From the NCBI GenBank assembly GCA_964409165.1, contig CAYPCH010000119.1:1-11414 (forward strand): a DNA stretch of 11,414 bases. The letters run 5' to 3'. The position numbers and the translations under genes are program-made. Numbering within the stretch: position 1 is the stretch's first letter; every line of letters begins with the position of its first letter. This document shows, piece after piece, positions 1-6,462 of the stretch. The notes beneath the pieces were generated by a model. The model had not been told where the DNA came from. It made no database searches and saw nothing but the letters and a program-made list of their open reading frames with translations. This DNA is from CAYPCH01 sp964409165 (GTDB lineage Bacteria > Bacillota > Clostridia > Acetivibrionales > Acetivibrionaceae).

Positions 1-465
1 ATTGTCGTGCATGGATTTGGTGAAACACCTATGATGCTTATCAGCAATATTAAATTTTCTGACAAAAGACTTCCTGTTGTTATTACCAAAGTTTATCTCA
101 TGCGCTGGAGAATTGAGGAATATTACCGCTTTAAGAAGCAACAGTTTGGATTTGAGGATTTTCGGGTTCAAAGCCTTACATCTATCCGTGCCCTTAATAC
201 AATACTATCTCTTCTTATCGGACTTCTGGGTACTTTTGCAGAGAAACAGAATGAAAGTATTCTATTTTTTCATATAATAGAATGTTCAAAAAGAATTTTT
301 GACAGACCCAAGTTTATCTTCTATGCACTTGGCGATGGTATTTTCAACATCTTAAAGAAAACTAAGGAAGGTGTCCGATTATTCCTGGAAAAGACACCTC
401 CATCACAACAACTTGATATTTTCAAAGCCTTTAAGCTCAAAGATCCCTCGGCTTTTTGTTTTTAA
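1..465 (+). CDS. IS4-type transposase, C-terminal part (cut by window edge)
   Basis: This is the C-terminal 154 residues of a DDE transposase, the enzyme that cuts and rejoins the ends of an insertion sequence. The frame is open to base 1, so the start lies outside the window. The fragment carries a complete YREK signature of the IS4 group: Tyr32, Arg35, Glu39 and Lys46, with spacings of 2, 3 and 6 residues. The Glu is the third catalytic acidic residue. A hydrophobic stretch after it (NTILSLLIGLLGTF) and a basic C-terminus follow. No frameshift or early stop is visible in this part, so the element may be intact, but the first two catalytic Asp residues and the left end are not seen. The right inverted repeat could not be identified without the left one. 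Certainty is high for transposase and moderate for the exact IS subgroup. Confidence 0.85.
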   Translation: MVVHGFGETPMMLISNIKFSDKRLPVVITKVYLMRWRIEEYYRFKKQQFGFEDFRVQSLTSIRALNTILSLLIGLLGTFAEKQNESILFFHIIECSKRIFDRPKFIFYALGDGIFNILKKTKEGVRLFLEKTPPSQQLDIFKAFKLKDPSAFCF

Positions 466-630
466 TTTTGGGGAAACTCAAAATACTCATATTAATTGGG
501 TATGTTGCAATAGTGTGTGAAAACCGATAATGCTTATATATTCAAGTGATTATTACTTCATAATTCATTTGATGAAAGGTTTGGCAAAATACGCTTTGTA
601 TATCATGGAAATAATATAGTCAAAAGTCCA

Positions 631-636
631 AGGAGG
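631..636 (+). promoter_or_regulatory. Ribosome binding site for the GTG-started gene at 645
   Basis: AGGAGG lies 8 bases before GTG 645. It is what justifies the non-ATG start. Confidence 0.75.
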
Positions 637-644
637 AATAATTT

Positions 645-1178
645 GTGAAGCAGATAACTGTTAGCAAGGAGAATTTCAGACTTCTTGACTTGCTGGAGAA
701 AAGTCTGAATAATGATGAAATAGTCGATTATCCTTATGGTGTTTTTTATGGAAATGCAAACGGCACTAATTGGCCTATCTATCTTTCTTATGCAAAAGAT
801 AGATTGGTAATGAATAATGATTTTACTATACATGATACAGATATGTTCTTGAAGGAGTCAAAAGATAACTTCGTTTTTGCAATATTCAGTACGACAAATA
901 TCGGGGAGCCTATTCTATGTGTTGACGGTAACTGTTACGGATATGCGATAGAAGAGCATGATGAGGATTATGAAGAGGAAATTTTCATTTATGAAGGTGA
1001 CTTTTACGGATATCTGATTCAACTGAACGAAGACAAGTATTTAATTGATTCAGTTATATATTTTTCAGGAGGACAATGCTGTTCAGGCGAAATGTTGGAG
1101 GAGAGTTTGCGTGTCAAAGAAGATTGCGGCATATTTGAACAGCCGATACAGGCGTATATCAATAAATTTATAATTTGA
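645..1178 (+). CDS. Small acidic protein of unknown function
   Basis: I do not recognise the family of this 177-residue protein. It starts at GTG with a well-spaced AGGAGG. It has no signal peptide and no membrane segment, so it is probably cytoplasmic. It is acidic, with a cluster EEHDEDYEEE near residues 103-112, and is rich in aromatic residues. It contains a Cys pair in SGGQCCSGE near residues 141-149 and two similar pieces, NCYGYAIEE and DFYGYLIQL, about 20 residues apart, which could reflect a small internal beta repeat. Size, acidity and its place beside an insertion sequence resemble immunity-type or accessory proteins, but no toxin gene is seen next to it, so that is only a guess. 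It is convergent with the xylanase-esterase gene and shares a hairpin with it. That it is a real gene is well supported by the ribosome binding site and frame length. Confidence 0.7.
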   Translation: MKQITVSKENFRLLDLLEKSLNNDEIVDYPYGVFYGNANGTNWPIYLSYAKDRLVMNNDFTIHDTDMFLKESKDNFVFAIFSTTNIGEPILCVDGNCYGYAIEEHDEDYEEEIFIYEGDFYGYLIQLNEDKYLIDSVIYFSGGQCCSGEMLEESLRVKEDCGIFEQPIQAYINKFII

Positions 1179-1186
1179 AGCAAAAA

Positions 1187-1226
1187 GCCCCCGCCCCTTT
1201 TATTATTACTAAAAGGGGCGGGGAGC
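1187..1226 (-). terminator. GC-rich hairpin terminator between convergent genes
   Basis: A perfect 13-bp stem pairs 1189-1201 (CCCCGCCCCTTTT) with 1211-1223 around a 9-base loop, and extends by two pairs past a bulged A at 1224. Read on the - strand, the stem is followed by TTTTT (complement of 1182-1186), the classic intrinsic terminator form for the xylanase-esterase gene that stops at 1283. On the + strand only a weak T-poor tail follows, so it may also end the 645-1178 transcript, but less efficiently. Confidence 0.8.
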
Positions 1227-1282
1227 CTATATATTAACATAAAGGGGTAAAAAAGCCTATTTATTCATATGATGATTAAAAC

Positions 1283-3415
1283 TTACCAACCGAGGACTTC
1301 AGTCATTTTTGCAGCGTATCTTTTGCCGTATTCAACCTGTGAAGCATGATTGAAATGCAGTCCCCATGAATCGGCAGGGTCTCCGCTCAAGCCTTGGGCG
1401 GAAACTACATGACAGTTCTTAATTGTAGAAGGCAGTTGCTTTATCAAATTATTGTGACCTGAACAACCTCCACTATAAAGAAGCTCACCAGCAAGGACAG
1501 GAACATCACCTAATCCAAGATCTCTTTTAAGGTTTGATACAAGTGTGTTTACCTTGCCCGGCCAACTTGCGTTGCCATTATCAGTTTCACCCTGACAGAA
1601 AAGGATGCCATCGATGACTCCTCCCCTTTGTTGTGCGGATTTACAGCGATTGACAATCCAGCTGTATTTGTCATTAAGGAAGTAATCAATACCTTTGCCG
1701 TTTTCAGCACATGGAATTAATCCAATAGTATCTTCAGGCGGAAGTTTATTTATTATGGTCTTCGCAAACCAGTCTCCAGGACCTATAGCACCCTGATAAG
1801 CTTCGTGCAGGGGTGGAACTGCTACGCTCCACTGATTGTTATCATAACCCAATGCAAGTATACGAGGATTTTTTACCTTATCAGATTCCTGAGCTCTAGG
1901 CCATCCTGCCATGTTGGATTGACCCAACAGTATGAAGCAGTGGAATGTACCCTCGGGTTTTGAAGTTACAGTGGTTTTAGGTGTAACTGTAGGCGTAGGT
2001 GTAAATACAGGAGGTCTTGTTGTAGTTGTTTGCTGTTGTGCAGGGAACACTGTTATTTGTCCGAGTAAATATTTTTTAATCAAAGCATAGTCTGTAGAAT
2101 TTATTGAATTGTCAGCATTAACATCTCCGGCTATATGACCATTTGATGACGGAAATGCGGTTAGCGTTTGCAGTATATACCTTTTCACGATAGCGTAGTC
2201 TGTGGATGTTACACTGCCGTCGCCGTCTACATCACCATAGGTTAAATTTCCGGACGGTGGATTGGTGTATGTAGGTGGATTAGTGCTTGTATTTCCTGTG
2301 CCAAATACAAAGTTGTCAAAGTTAACAGGTCCTGTAAATTTCAAGTAGAGGTCTTTTGTTTCGGAAAGACCGCTTACGCTTGTCGACATTTCCTTATAAG
2401 TATCCCAGTCGCCTGTTCCTGAAACTGATAGGGTACCTGCAAGAGTGCCCGAGGCACTACCTGTTCTTATTTCAATATTGGAAGGGGAGCTGTTTCCGTT
2501 AGCAACGTTTGCTGTGAATGATGATGCTCCGCTGCCAAAATTTACACTTTTGAAAACAATATAGTCGCCGCTTTCAATATAACCGATACCGTTTCCTATA
2601 TCCTTCATTGTTGATGAGCTGTTTGAATCGTAATTCTCAGCTTCCATTCGGGTAAATGCACTCTTCTGGGTGGGAGGTATAGTAGGATCAGGAGGTTGTG
2701 TGTTTACCGGATTAGAGTTACCACCGATGGTAAGATCCATTTTGGTCATATCGGCTTTTCCGCTACTCTGATATCCTTCTACCACCATGGAGACTTCATA
2801 TAATTTTCCCATCTTCATGCCTTTGGCTTCCCAGGCTTTAAAATGGTCGCTTACAGTTATTCTTCCGCTTGTTCTTTTAGCAGTCCTGATACTCCAGTAC
2901 TGTTGGAAGGTTGCAGTGCCTTTGATTGAAGGCTGATTGGTTCTTGTAGTTTCGTATATTTCATATGAACCACCATCAACAGTTGCCGTGCCTTTTACTG
3001 GATAGTTTCCCGGTGGTTTCCATGTGCCATAGCTGTCAATGATATAATACTCTACAAGAGGTTCTTCAGTCCACCCGTAAACAGACATGTATGAATTACC
3101 ATTCGGCTGGTAGTTGCATGCATAATCAAGTACAATATTTCCATAATCCTGGTATGTTTTTGTTGAACCTAGTTTTTTTCCGGTACGGAATAATATGTTA
3201 TTGATATTACTCCATGAACAACTGAATGTACCGCCACCATTTAACGTCATGGTTCCGGTTCCGTTATCCTTCCAGTATTCATAATCGAAGCCTTCAAAAG
3301 TACCTGTAGCATTTGATGTAAGTGTTGGCCCGGCATATACGCTTATAGAAGACAGACTGAACAAGATAGCCAAGCACAATAAAATTGAAAAAAATACTCT
3401 CATTTTTTGTTTCAC
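1283..3415 (-). CDS. Cellulosomal GH11 xylanase - CBM6 - dockerin - CE6-like acetylxylan esterase
   Basis: Secreted 710-residue bifunctional xylan-degrading enzyme. A signal peptide spans residues 1-28, with a hydrophobic core and likely cleavage after VYA. A GH11 endo-beta-1,4-xylanase domain covers about 30-232: Glu122 in PLVEYYI fits the nucleophile and Glu213 in VEGYQSSG the acid/base. After a Pro/Thr linker comes a CBM6 xylan-binding module (about 253-372, starting RMEAENYD). A type I dockerin lies at about 391-458, with two calcium-loop repeats starting GDVDGDG (394) and GDVNADN (430), both with Ser-Thr at loop positions 10-11. A Thr/Pro-rich linker (459-488) leads to an SGNH/CE6-like esterase domain (about 490-710): nucleophile Ser500 in GQSNMAG, CQGETD at 607-612, and His687 in LHFNH. 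The start is GTG 3415, since GGGGAG sits 6 bases upstream; ATG at codon 5 would be 18 bases away. It is divergent from the transporter operon. Domain calls are firm; esterase substrate is inferred from family and context. Confidence 0.93.
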   Translation of the reverse strand: MKQKMRVFFSILLCLAILFSLSSISVYAGPTLTSNATGTFEGFDYEYWKDNGTGTMTLNGGGTFSCSWSNINNILFRTGKKLGSTKTYQDYGNIVLDYACNYQPNGNSYMSVYGWTEEPLVEYYIIDSYGTWKPPGNYPVKGTATVDGGSYEIYETTRTNQPSIKGTATFQQYWSIRTAKRTSGRITVSDHFKAWEAKGMKMGKLYEVSMVVEGYQSSGKADMTKMDLTIGGNSNPVNTQPPDPTIPPTQKSAFTRMEAENYDSNSSSTMKDIGNGIGYIESGDYIVFKSVNFGSGASSFTANVANGNSSPSNIEIRTGSASGTLAGTLSVSGTGDWDTYKEMSTSVSGLSETKDLYLKFTGPVNFDNFVFGTGNTSTNPPTYTNPPSGNLTYGDVDGDGSVTSTDYAIVKRYILQTLTAFPSSNGHIAGDVNADNSINSTDYALIKKYLLGQITVFPAQQQTTTTRPPVFTPTPTVTPKTTVTSKPEGTFHCFILLGQSNMAGWPRAQESDKVKNPRILALGYDNNQWSVAVPPLHEAYQGAIGPGDWFAKTIINKLPPEDTIGLIPCAENGKGIDYFLNDKYSWIVNRCKSAQQRGGVIDGILFCQGETDNGNASWPGKVNTLVSNLKRDLGLGDVPVLAGELLYSGGCSGHNNLIKQLPSTIKNCHVVSAQGLSGDPADSWGLHFNHASQVEYGKRYAAKMTEVLGW

Positions 3416-3483
3416 TTTACGCTCCCCTTTCTAATAACTTGTATTAAATATATTATGTAAAAAATTATATATTTTAAAATTGT

Positions 3484-3511
3484 TTATCGTGATATAATTA
3501 TCGTGATATAA
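3484..3511. repeat. Perfect 14-bp tandem repeat, two copies
   Basis: TTATCGTGATATAA occurs at 3484-3497 and again at 3498-3511 with no gap. It lies 69 bases upstream of the GTG start of the xylanase-esterase gene, within its probable leader or promoter. It could be an operator or a replication-slippage product. Confidence 0.85.
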
Positions 3512-3626
3512 TAAATAAGAAAAATTAAGTGCTATGAAGATATTTATTGCGTTGAGTAGTGTGAGTAATGTTAATAATAAGATAATATGTAATAGAGTAT
3601 CTTAAAAAACTCCAGCTATTACATGA

Positions 3627-3656
3627 ATTATTATTGCATGGTATATCCTTTGTAAA
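3627..3656 (-). promoter_or_regulatory. Possible promoter of the xylanase-esterase gene
   Basis: On the - strand TTTACA (complement of 3651-3656) is followed after 18 bases by AATAAT (complement of 3627-3632). This would give a leader of roughly 200 bases. The match is moderate and the region is AT-rich, so chance is a real alternative. Confidence 0.25.
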
Positions 3657-3697
3657 CATCCAGATTGTTTCTTTTCACCCTATAATAATATTATGGG

Positions 3698-3739
3698 TTG
3701 ATTACATAAGATAATCAAGTAAAAATATTACTTGATTAT
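3698..3739. promoter_or_regulatory. TTGATTA half-site cluster with 12-bp palindrome
   Basis: TTGATTA occurs at 3698-3704, inverted as TAATCAA at 3712-3718, and again at 3732-3738. The second and third lie in a perfect 12-bp inverted repeat, ATAATCAAGTAA (3711-3722) and its complement (3728-3739), with a 5-base loop. It could be a repressor or activator operator, or alternative RNA hairpins if transcribed. It lacks the GC-rich stem and U-run of a terminator. Confidence 0.55.
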
Positions 3740-4035
3740 TTCGAAATCTTGCTTGAAATTATCTTAATAAGCTCTTTTGCACGTATTATAAAAGGCTCAT
3801 TGTTTTTTCAGGAAGTATTTGTAATATGCATTTGCATCATACTCTCTATCAATAGTCTTAATTCCAGTCTTAGCGAAATGTTTCGAAATACCTGATAAGC
3901 CTATTTCTAGGTTTTATTGATGTTTTTCATTATGCAACTGTTAAAAACTTGGGCAAAATGAAAAAAATATCACATCTTTAATATTATGTATGAATATAAA
4001 TAAATAACGCTAGTTAAATTGGAATTGTCAGGGCT

Positions 4036-4068
4036 AAAGTAAAAATATTGCATATTAAAAGTAAAAAT
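4036..4068. repeat. Direct repeat AAAGTAAAAAT, 22-bp spacing, candidate regulator site
   Basis: Identical 11-mers lie at 4036-4046 and 4058-4068, two helical turns apart, and the second ends 6 bases before the probable -35 box. AraC-type regulators typically bind direct repeats about two turns apart just upstream of -35, and such a regulator is encoded in this operon. A 13-mer, AAGTAAAAATATT, is shared by 4037-4049 and 3717-3729. The AT-rich background lowers certainty. Confidence 0.45.
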
Positions 4069-4074
4069 TATACG

Positions 4075-4104
4075 TTGCAAAGGTTAGCAAATATTTAATA
4101 CAAT
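4075..4104 (+). promoter_or_regulatory. Probable promoter of the transporter operon
   Basis: TTGCAA (4075-4080) is followed after 18 bases by TACAAT (4099-4104), placing the transcript start about 35 bases before the binding-protein ATG. It is the best-placed sigma-A-like pair upstream of 4145. It is imperfect at both boxes, which suits a promoter needing an activator. Confidence 0.45.
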
Positions 4105-4144
4105 GAAATAGTAAAACTAAAATAAGTAGGGGGCGAGGCAAGTT

Positions 4145-5449
4145 ATGAAAAAACTGGTTAGTTTATTATTATGCGTTTTATTGGTAGCGACATTCATGAG
4201 TGGGTGTACAAAACCTGAAACACCTGATACACCCACAAACACAGCTGGAGGAAACACTGATCCTCAACAAAAGGATGTTACATTGACTCTTTGGAGTATT
4301 GCAACTGAGAGTGATGCGTTTAATCACGCTTATACGCAGGCAATAGCGGATTTCGAATCAGCAAATCCTGGAGTAAAGATCAAACACGAAACATTTGAAA
4401 ATGAGTCTTATAAGACAAAAATCAAGACGGCTGTTTCAGGAAATACACTTCCTGATCTTTTCTATTCATGGGGTGGCGGATTTTCTCAACCTTTCATAGA
4501 GTCTGGCAAAGTTCTTGAGCTTGATAGTTATTATGGCGCTTACAAGAGTGAATTGTCGGAAGCTGCATTGACTTACACAACATATGATGGCAAAATCTAT
4601 GGTTCTACTTATACAACTCCAGTTTCTGCATTGTTCTACAACAAGAAAATATTTGACGATAATGGAGTTAAGGCACCTACTACATTTGACGAACTGGTAC
4701 AGGTATGCCAGACACTTAAGTCAAAAGGAATCACTCCGATTGGTATAAGTGCAAAGGACACTTGGGTATTGGCAATGACACATGATGCAATGACATTGAA
4801 ATCAGCTGGAGCTGAAAAAGTAAAAGCAACTCTTACAAAACAAGCTGGAAGCAACTATGATGACGCTGATTTCCTTGCATCTGCAAAAGCGTTCATGAAG
4901 CTTAAGGAAATAGGTGCGTTCTATGAAGGCGCTGCAGCTGTTTCCAATGACGAAGCTAGTGCAATGTTCTATGCAGGTCAGGTTGCTATGTATACAACAG
5001 GAAGCTGGATGGCAGGTTCCATTCAGACAGACCCTGAAAACCCTGAAGACTTTGATGTTGTTCCATTCCCGACACTTTCAGACAAAGCAAAACTGACTGA
5101 TTTCATGGGTGGAGCAGTTGATACCATTATGGTAAGCAAATCAACAAGTGATGCTGATTTAGCAGCTAAAGCAGCATTTGAATTGACAAAGAGCATTTCA
5201 AAATACTCATACCTTGATGGTGCAGGACTTGCAGTATGGAAAAAAGATTATGATGACAGCAAAGTTAATACTATGACTAAAAAGCTTGCAGATTTTGCTT
5301 CAAATGCTACATCCTTTACATTGTGGTTTGACACAACGATGATAGCGGAAGATGCAGGTGAATACCTAAAATTATTGCAGGAGATGTATATGGGTAACAA
5401 GACTCCTGAAGATTTTGTCAAAGGTATGGATAAGAACCTGAAAGAGTAG
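4145..5449 (+). CDS. ABC transporter sugar-binding lipoprotein (likely xylo-oligosaccharide)
   Basis: Extracellular solute-binding protein of a CUT1-type carbohydrate importer, 434 residues, a normal length for the family. The signal peptide ends in a lipobox, MSGC, with lipidated Cys21, so the protein is anchored to the outer face of the membrane. A Thr/Pro-rich tether (22-45) precedes the binding fold. Family landmarks are LPDLFYSWGGGF near 102-113, DGKIYG with ALFYNKKIF in the middle, AMYTTGSWMAG, and FMGGAVDTIMVSK. ATG 4145 is preceded by AGGGGG at 4128-4133 and GAGG at 4135-4138. It is the first gene of the operon and is followed by a strong hairpin, then the two permeases. The sugar cannot be read from the sequence; xylo-oligosaccharides are inferred from the GH11/CE6 gene upstream and the GH10 gene downstream. 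Cello-oligosaccharides or arabinoxylan fragments are possible. Confidence 0.92.
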   Translation: MKKLVSLLLCVLLVATFMSGCTKPETPDTPTNTAGGNTDPQQKDVTLTLWSIATESDAFNHAYTQAIADFESANPGVKIKHETFENESYKTKIKTAVSGNTLPDLFYSWGGGFSQPFIESGKVLELDSYYGAYKSELSEAALTYTTYDGKIYGSTYTTPVSALFYNKKIFDDNGVKAPTTFDELVQVCQTLKSKGITPIGISAKDTWVLAMTHDAMTLKSAGAEKVKATLTKQAGSNYDDADFLASAKAFMKLKEIGAFYEGAAAVSNDEASAMFYAGQVAMYTTGSWMAGSIQTDPENPEDFDVVPFPTLSDKAKLTDFMGGAVDTIMVSKSTSDADLAAKAAFELTKSISKYSYLDGAGLAVWKKDYDDSKVNTMTKKLADFASNATSFTLWFDTTMIAEDAGEYLKLLQEMYMGNKTPEDFVKGMDKNLKE

Positions 5450-5492
5450 TGTTTTAAGCTGAAAATCTTATGTAAGGGATTATATTAAAACT

Positions 5493-5541
5493 CAAAACCT
5501 TTCAAACAAATGCATATTAATCAATTGTTTGAAAGGTTTTG
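5493..5541 (+). terminator. Intercistronic hairpin after the binding-protein gene
   Basis: A perfect 17-bp inverted repeat pairs 5493-5509 (starting CAAAACCTTTC) with 5525-5541 across a 15-base loop, 43 bases after the binding-protein stop. The tail, CTTGTTTAAT, is only partly T-rich, so it probably acts as a leaky terminator and as a 3' stabilising structure. Either would give more binding-protein mRNA than permease mRNA, as is common in such operons. Confidence 0.75.
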
Positions 5542-5568
5542 CTTGTTTAATGAGAAATAAGTTTGATC

Positions 5569-5573
5569 GGAGG
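5569..5573 (+). promoter_or_regulatory. Ribosome binding site fixing the permease start at 5581
   Basis: GGAGG sits 7 bases before ATG 5581 and lies inside the reading frame that would begin at TTG 5563, so the TTG start is unlikely. Confidence 0.8.
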
Positions 5574-5580
5574 TAAACAA

Positions 5581-6462
5581 ATGGATACTGTTAGAAGAGA
5601 TAAACTGGCTATAATTCTGTTTATGTTACCGGCAGCCATACTGTTTATAGCTATCATTATCTTGCCGATTTTTATGTCCGGGTATTATAGTTTATTGAAT
5701 TGGGACGGCATGACTCAACCAGAATTTATTGGAATAAAAAACTACATCGAAATGCTCACTAGTTCATCGGTAGGATTTCCTAAAACAATAGTAAATGCCT
5801 TCCTACTGGCTATTTTATCTGTGTTTATTCAATTGCCCTTTGCTCTTTATCTTGCACTTCAGCTTGCAAAGGGGATAAAAGGTGAAAGATTTTTTGTTTC
5901 TGTGTTTTTTATACCTGTAATGATGTCAACTGTGGTTATCGGACAATTGTGGTTAAAGATATACCATCCTGAATACGGGATATTGAACGTGGGCCTTAGA
6001 GCAATAGGACTCGGTAATCTTGCAAAGATATGGCTGGGTACTGAGAAAACTGCTTTGATGGCTGTTTTTATTCCAATCATCTGGCAGTACGTAGGATACC
6101 ATTTGCTTCTAATGTACGCCGGTATAAAATCAATTCCCCAGGAGCTTTGGGAAGCGGCAAGAATCGAAGGAGCAACGGAAGGACAGGTTTCAAGGTATAT
6201 TACTATACCTATGATAAAACCTATTATTAAAATTTGTGTAATATTTGCTGTGACAGGTTCTTTAAAAGCTTTTGACCTTATATATGTGTTGACCAACGGT
6301 GGGCCTGTACAAGCGAGCGAAGTACCGAGTACCCTTATGGTATCAATGATATTCGATCGCAACAGATATGGTTTTGGTAGTGCAATTGCAATTTCCATTA
6401 TCGCTTTATGTTTTTTCTTTGCAATTGTTATTAAAAAGTTTTTTAAAGCGGAGGTGGACTAA
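5581..6462 (+). CDS. ABC sugar transporter permease, MalF-type
   Basis: Inner-membrane permease of 293 residues, one half of the channel of a CUT1 carbohydrate importer. About six membrane segments are visible (near 10-32, 70-95, 103-127, 156-181, 213-235 and 264-285). The EAA loop that docks the ATPase is clear: Glu191-Ala-Ala, Gly197 and Pro210 in the expected spacing. Before it comes the family-typical run ending IPQELWEAA, and after it NGGP at 239-242, usual in MalF/UgpA-like permeases. The next gene's ATG follows the TAA stop with no gap, so the two permeases are translationally coupled. It follows the binding-protein gene, from which it is separated by a hairpin. Function as a permease is secure; the sugar is inferred from context. 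Confidence 0.93.
   Translation: MDTVRRDKLAIILFMLPAAILFIAIIILPIFMSGYYSLLNWDGMTQPEFIGIKNYIEMLTSSSVGFPKTIVNAFLLAILSVFIQLPFALYLALQLAKGIKGERFFVSVFFIPVMMSTVVIGQLWLKIYHPEYGILNVGLRAIGLGNLAKIWLGTEKTALMAVFIPIIWQYVGYHLLLMYAGIKSIPQELWEAARIEGATEGQVSRYITIPMIKPIIKICVIFAVTGSLKAFDLIYVLTNGGPVQASEVPSTLMVSMIFDRNRYGFGSAIAISIIALCFFFAIVIKKFFKAEVD

Larger units (their letters stand above)
3416..4144. other. 729-bp AT-rich regulatory gap between divergent xylan genes
   Basis: No convincing gene is present. The gap holds candidate promoters for both flanking genes, a 14-bp tandem repeat (3484-3511), three copies of a TTGATTA half-site forming a 12-bp palindrome (3698-3739), an imperfect palindrome at 3678-3697 (CCC...GGG, one bulge), ATGCA-TT-TGCAT at 3826-3837, CGAAA-TG-TTTCG at 3874-3885, and AAAGTAAAAAT direct repeats near the binding-protein promoter. 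Its size, much larger than the other gaps here, suggests more control than two simple promoters need. I did not find a match to the usual catabolite-control (cre) consensus by eye. Confidence 0.6.

Noticed and set aside
514..530. Possible catabolite-control (cre) site in GTGAAAACCGATAATG
   Set aside because: It needs an extra base to fit the cre consensus and lies between the transposase and an unrelated gene.
5563..5580. Upstream TTG start adding six residues to the first permease
   Set aside because: The GGAGG ribosome binding site lies inside this stretch and is correctly spaced for ATG 5581.
5859..6398. Long open frame on the - strand opposite the first permease
   Set aside because: It is an antisense shadow of a clear permease gene, has no recognisable domain, and lies wholly within it.
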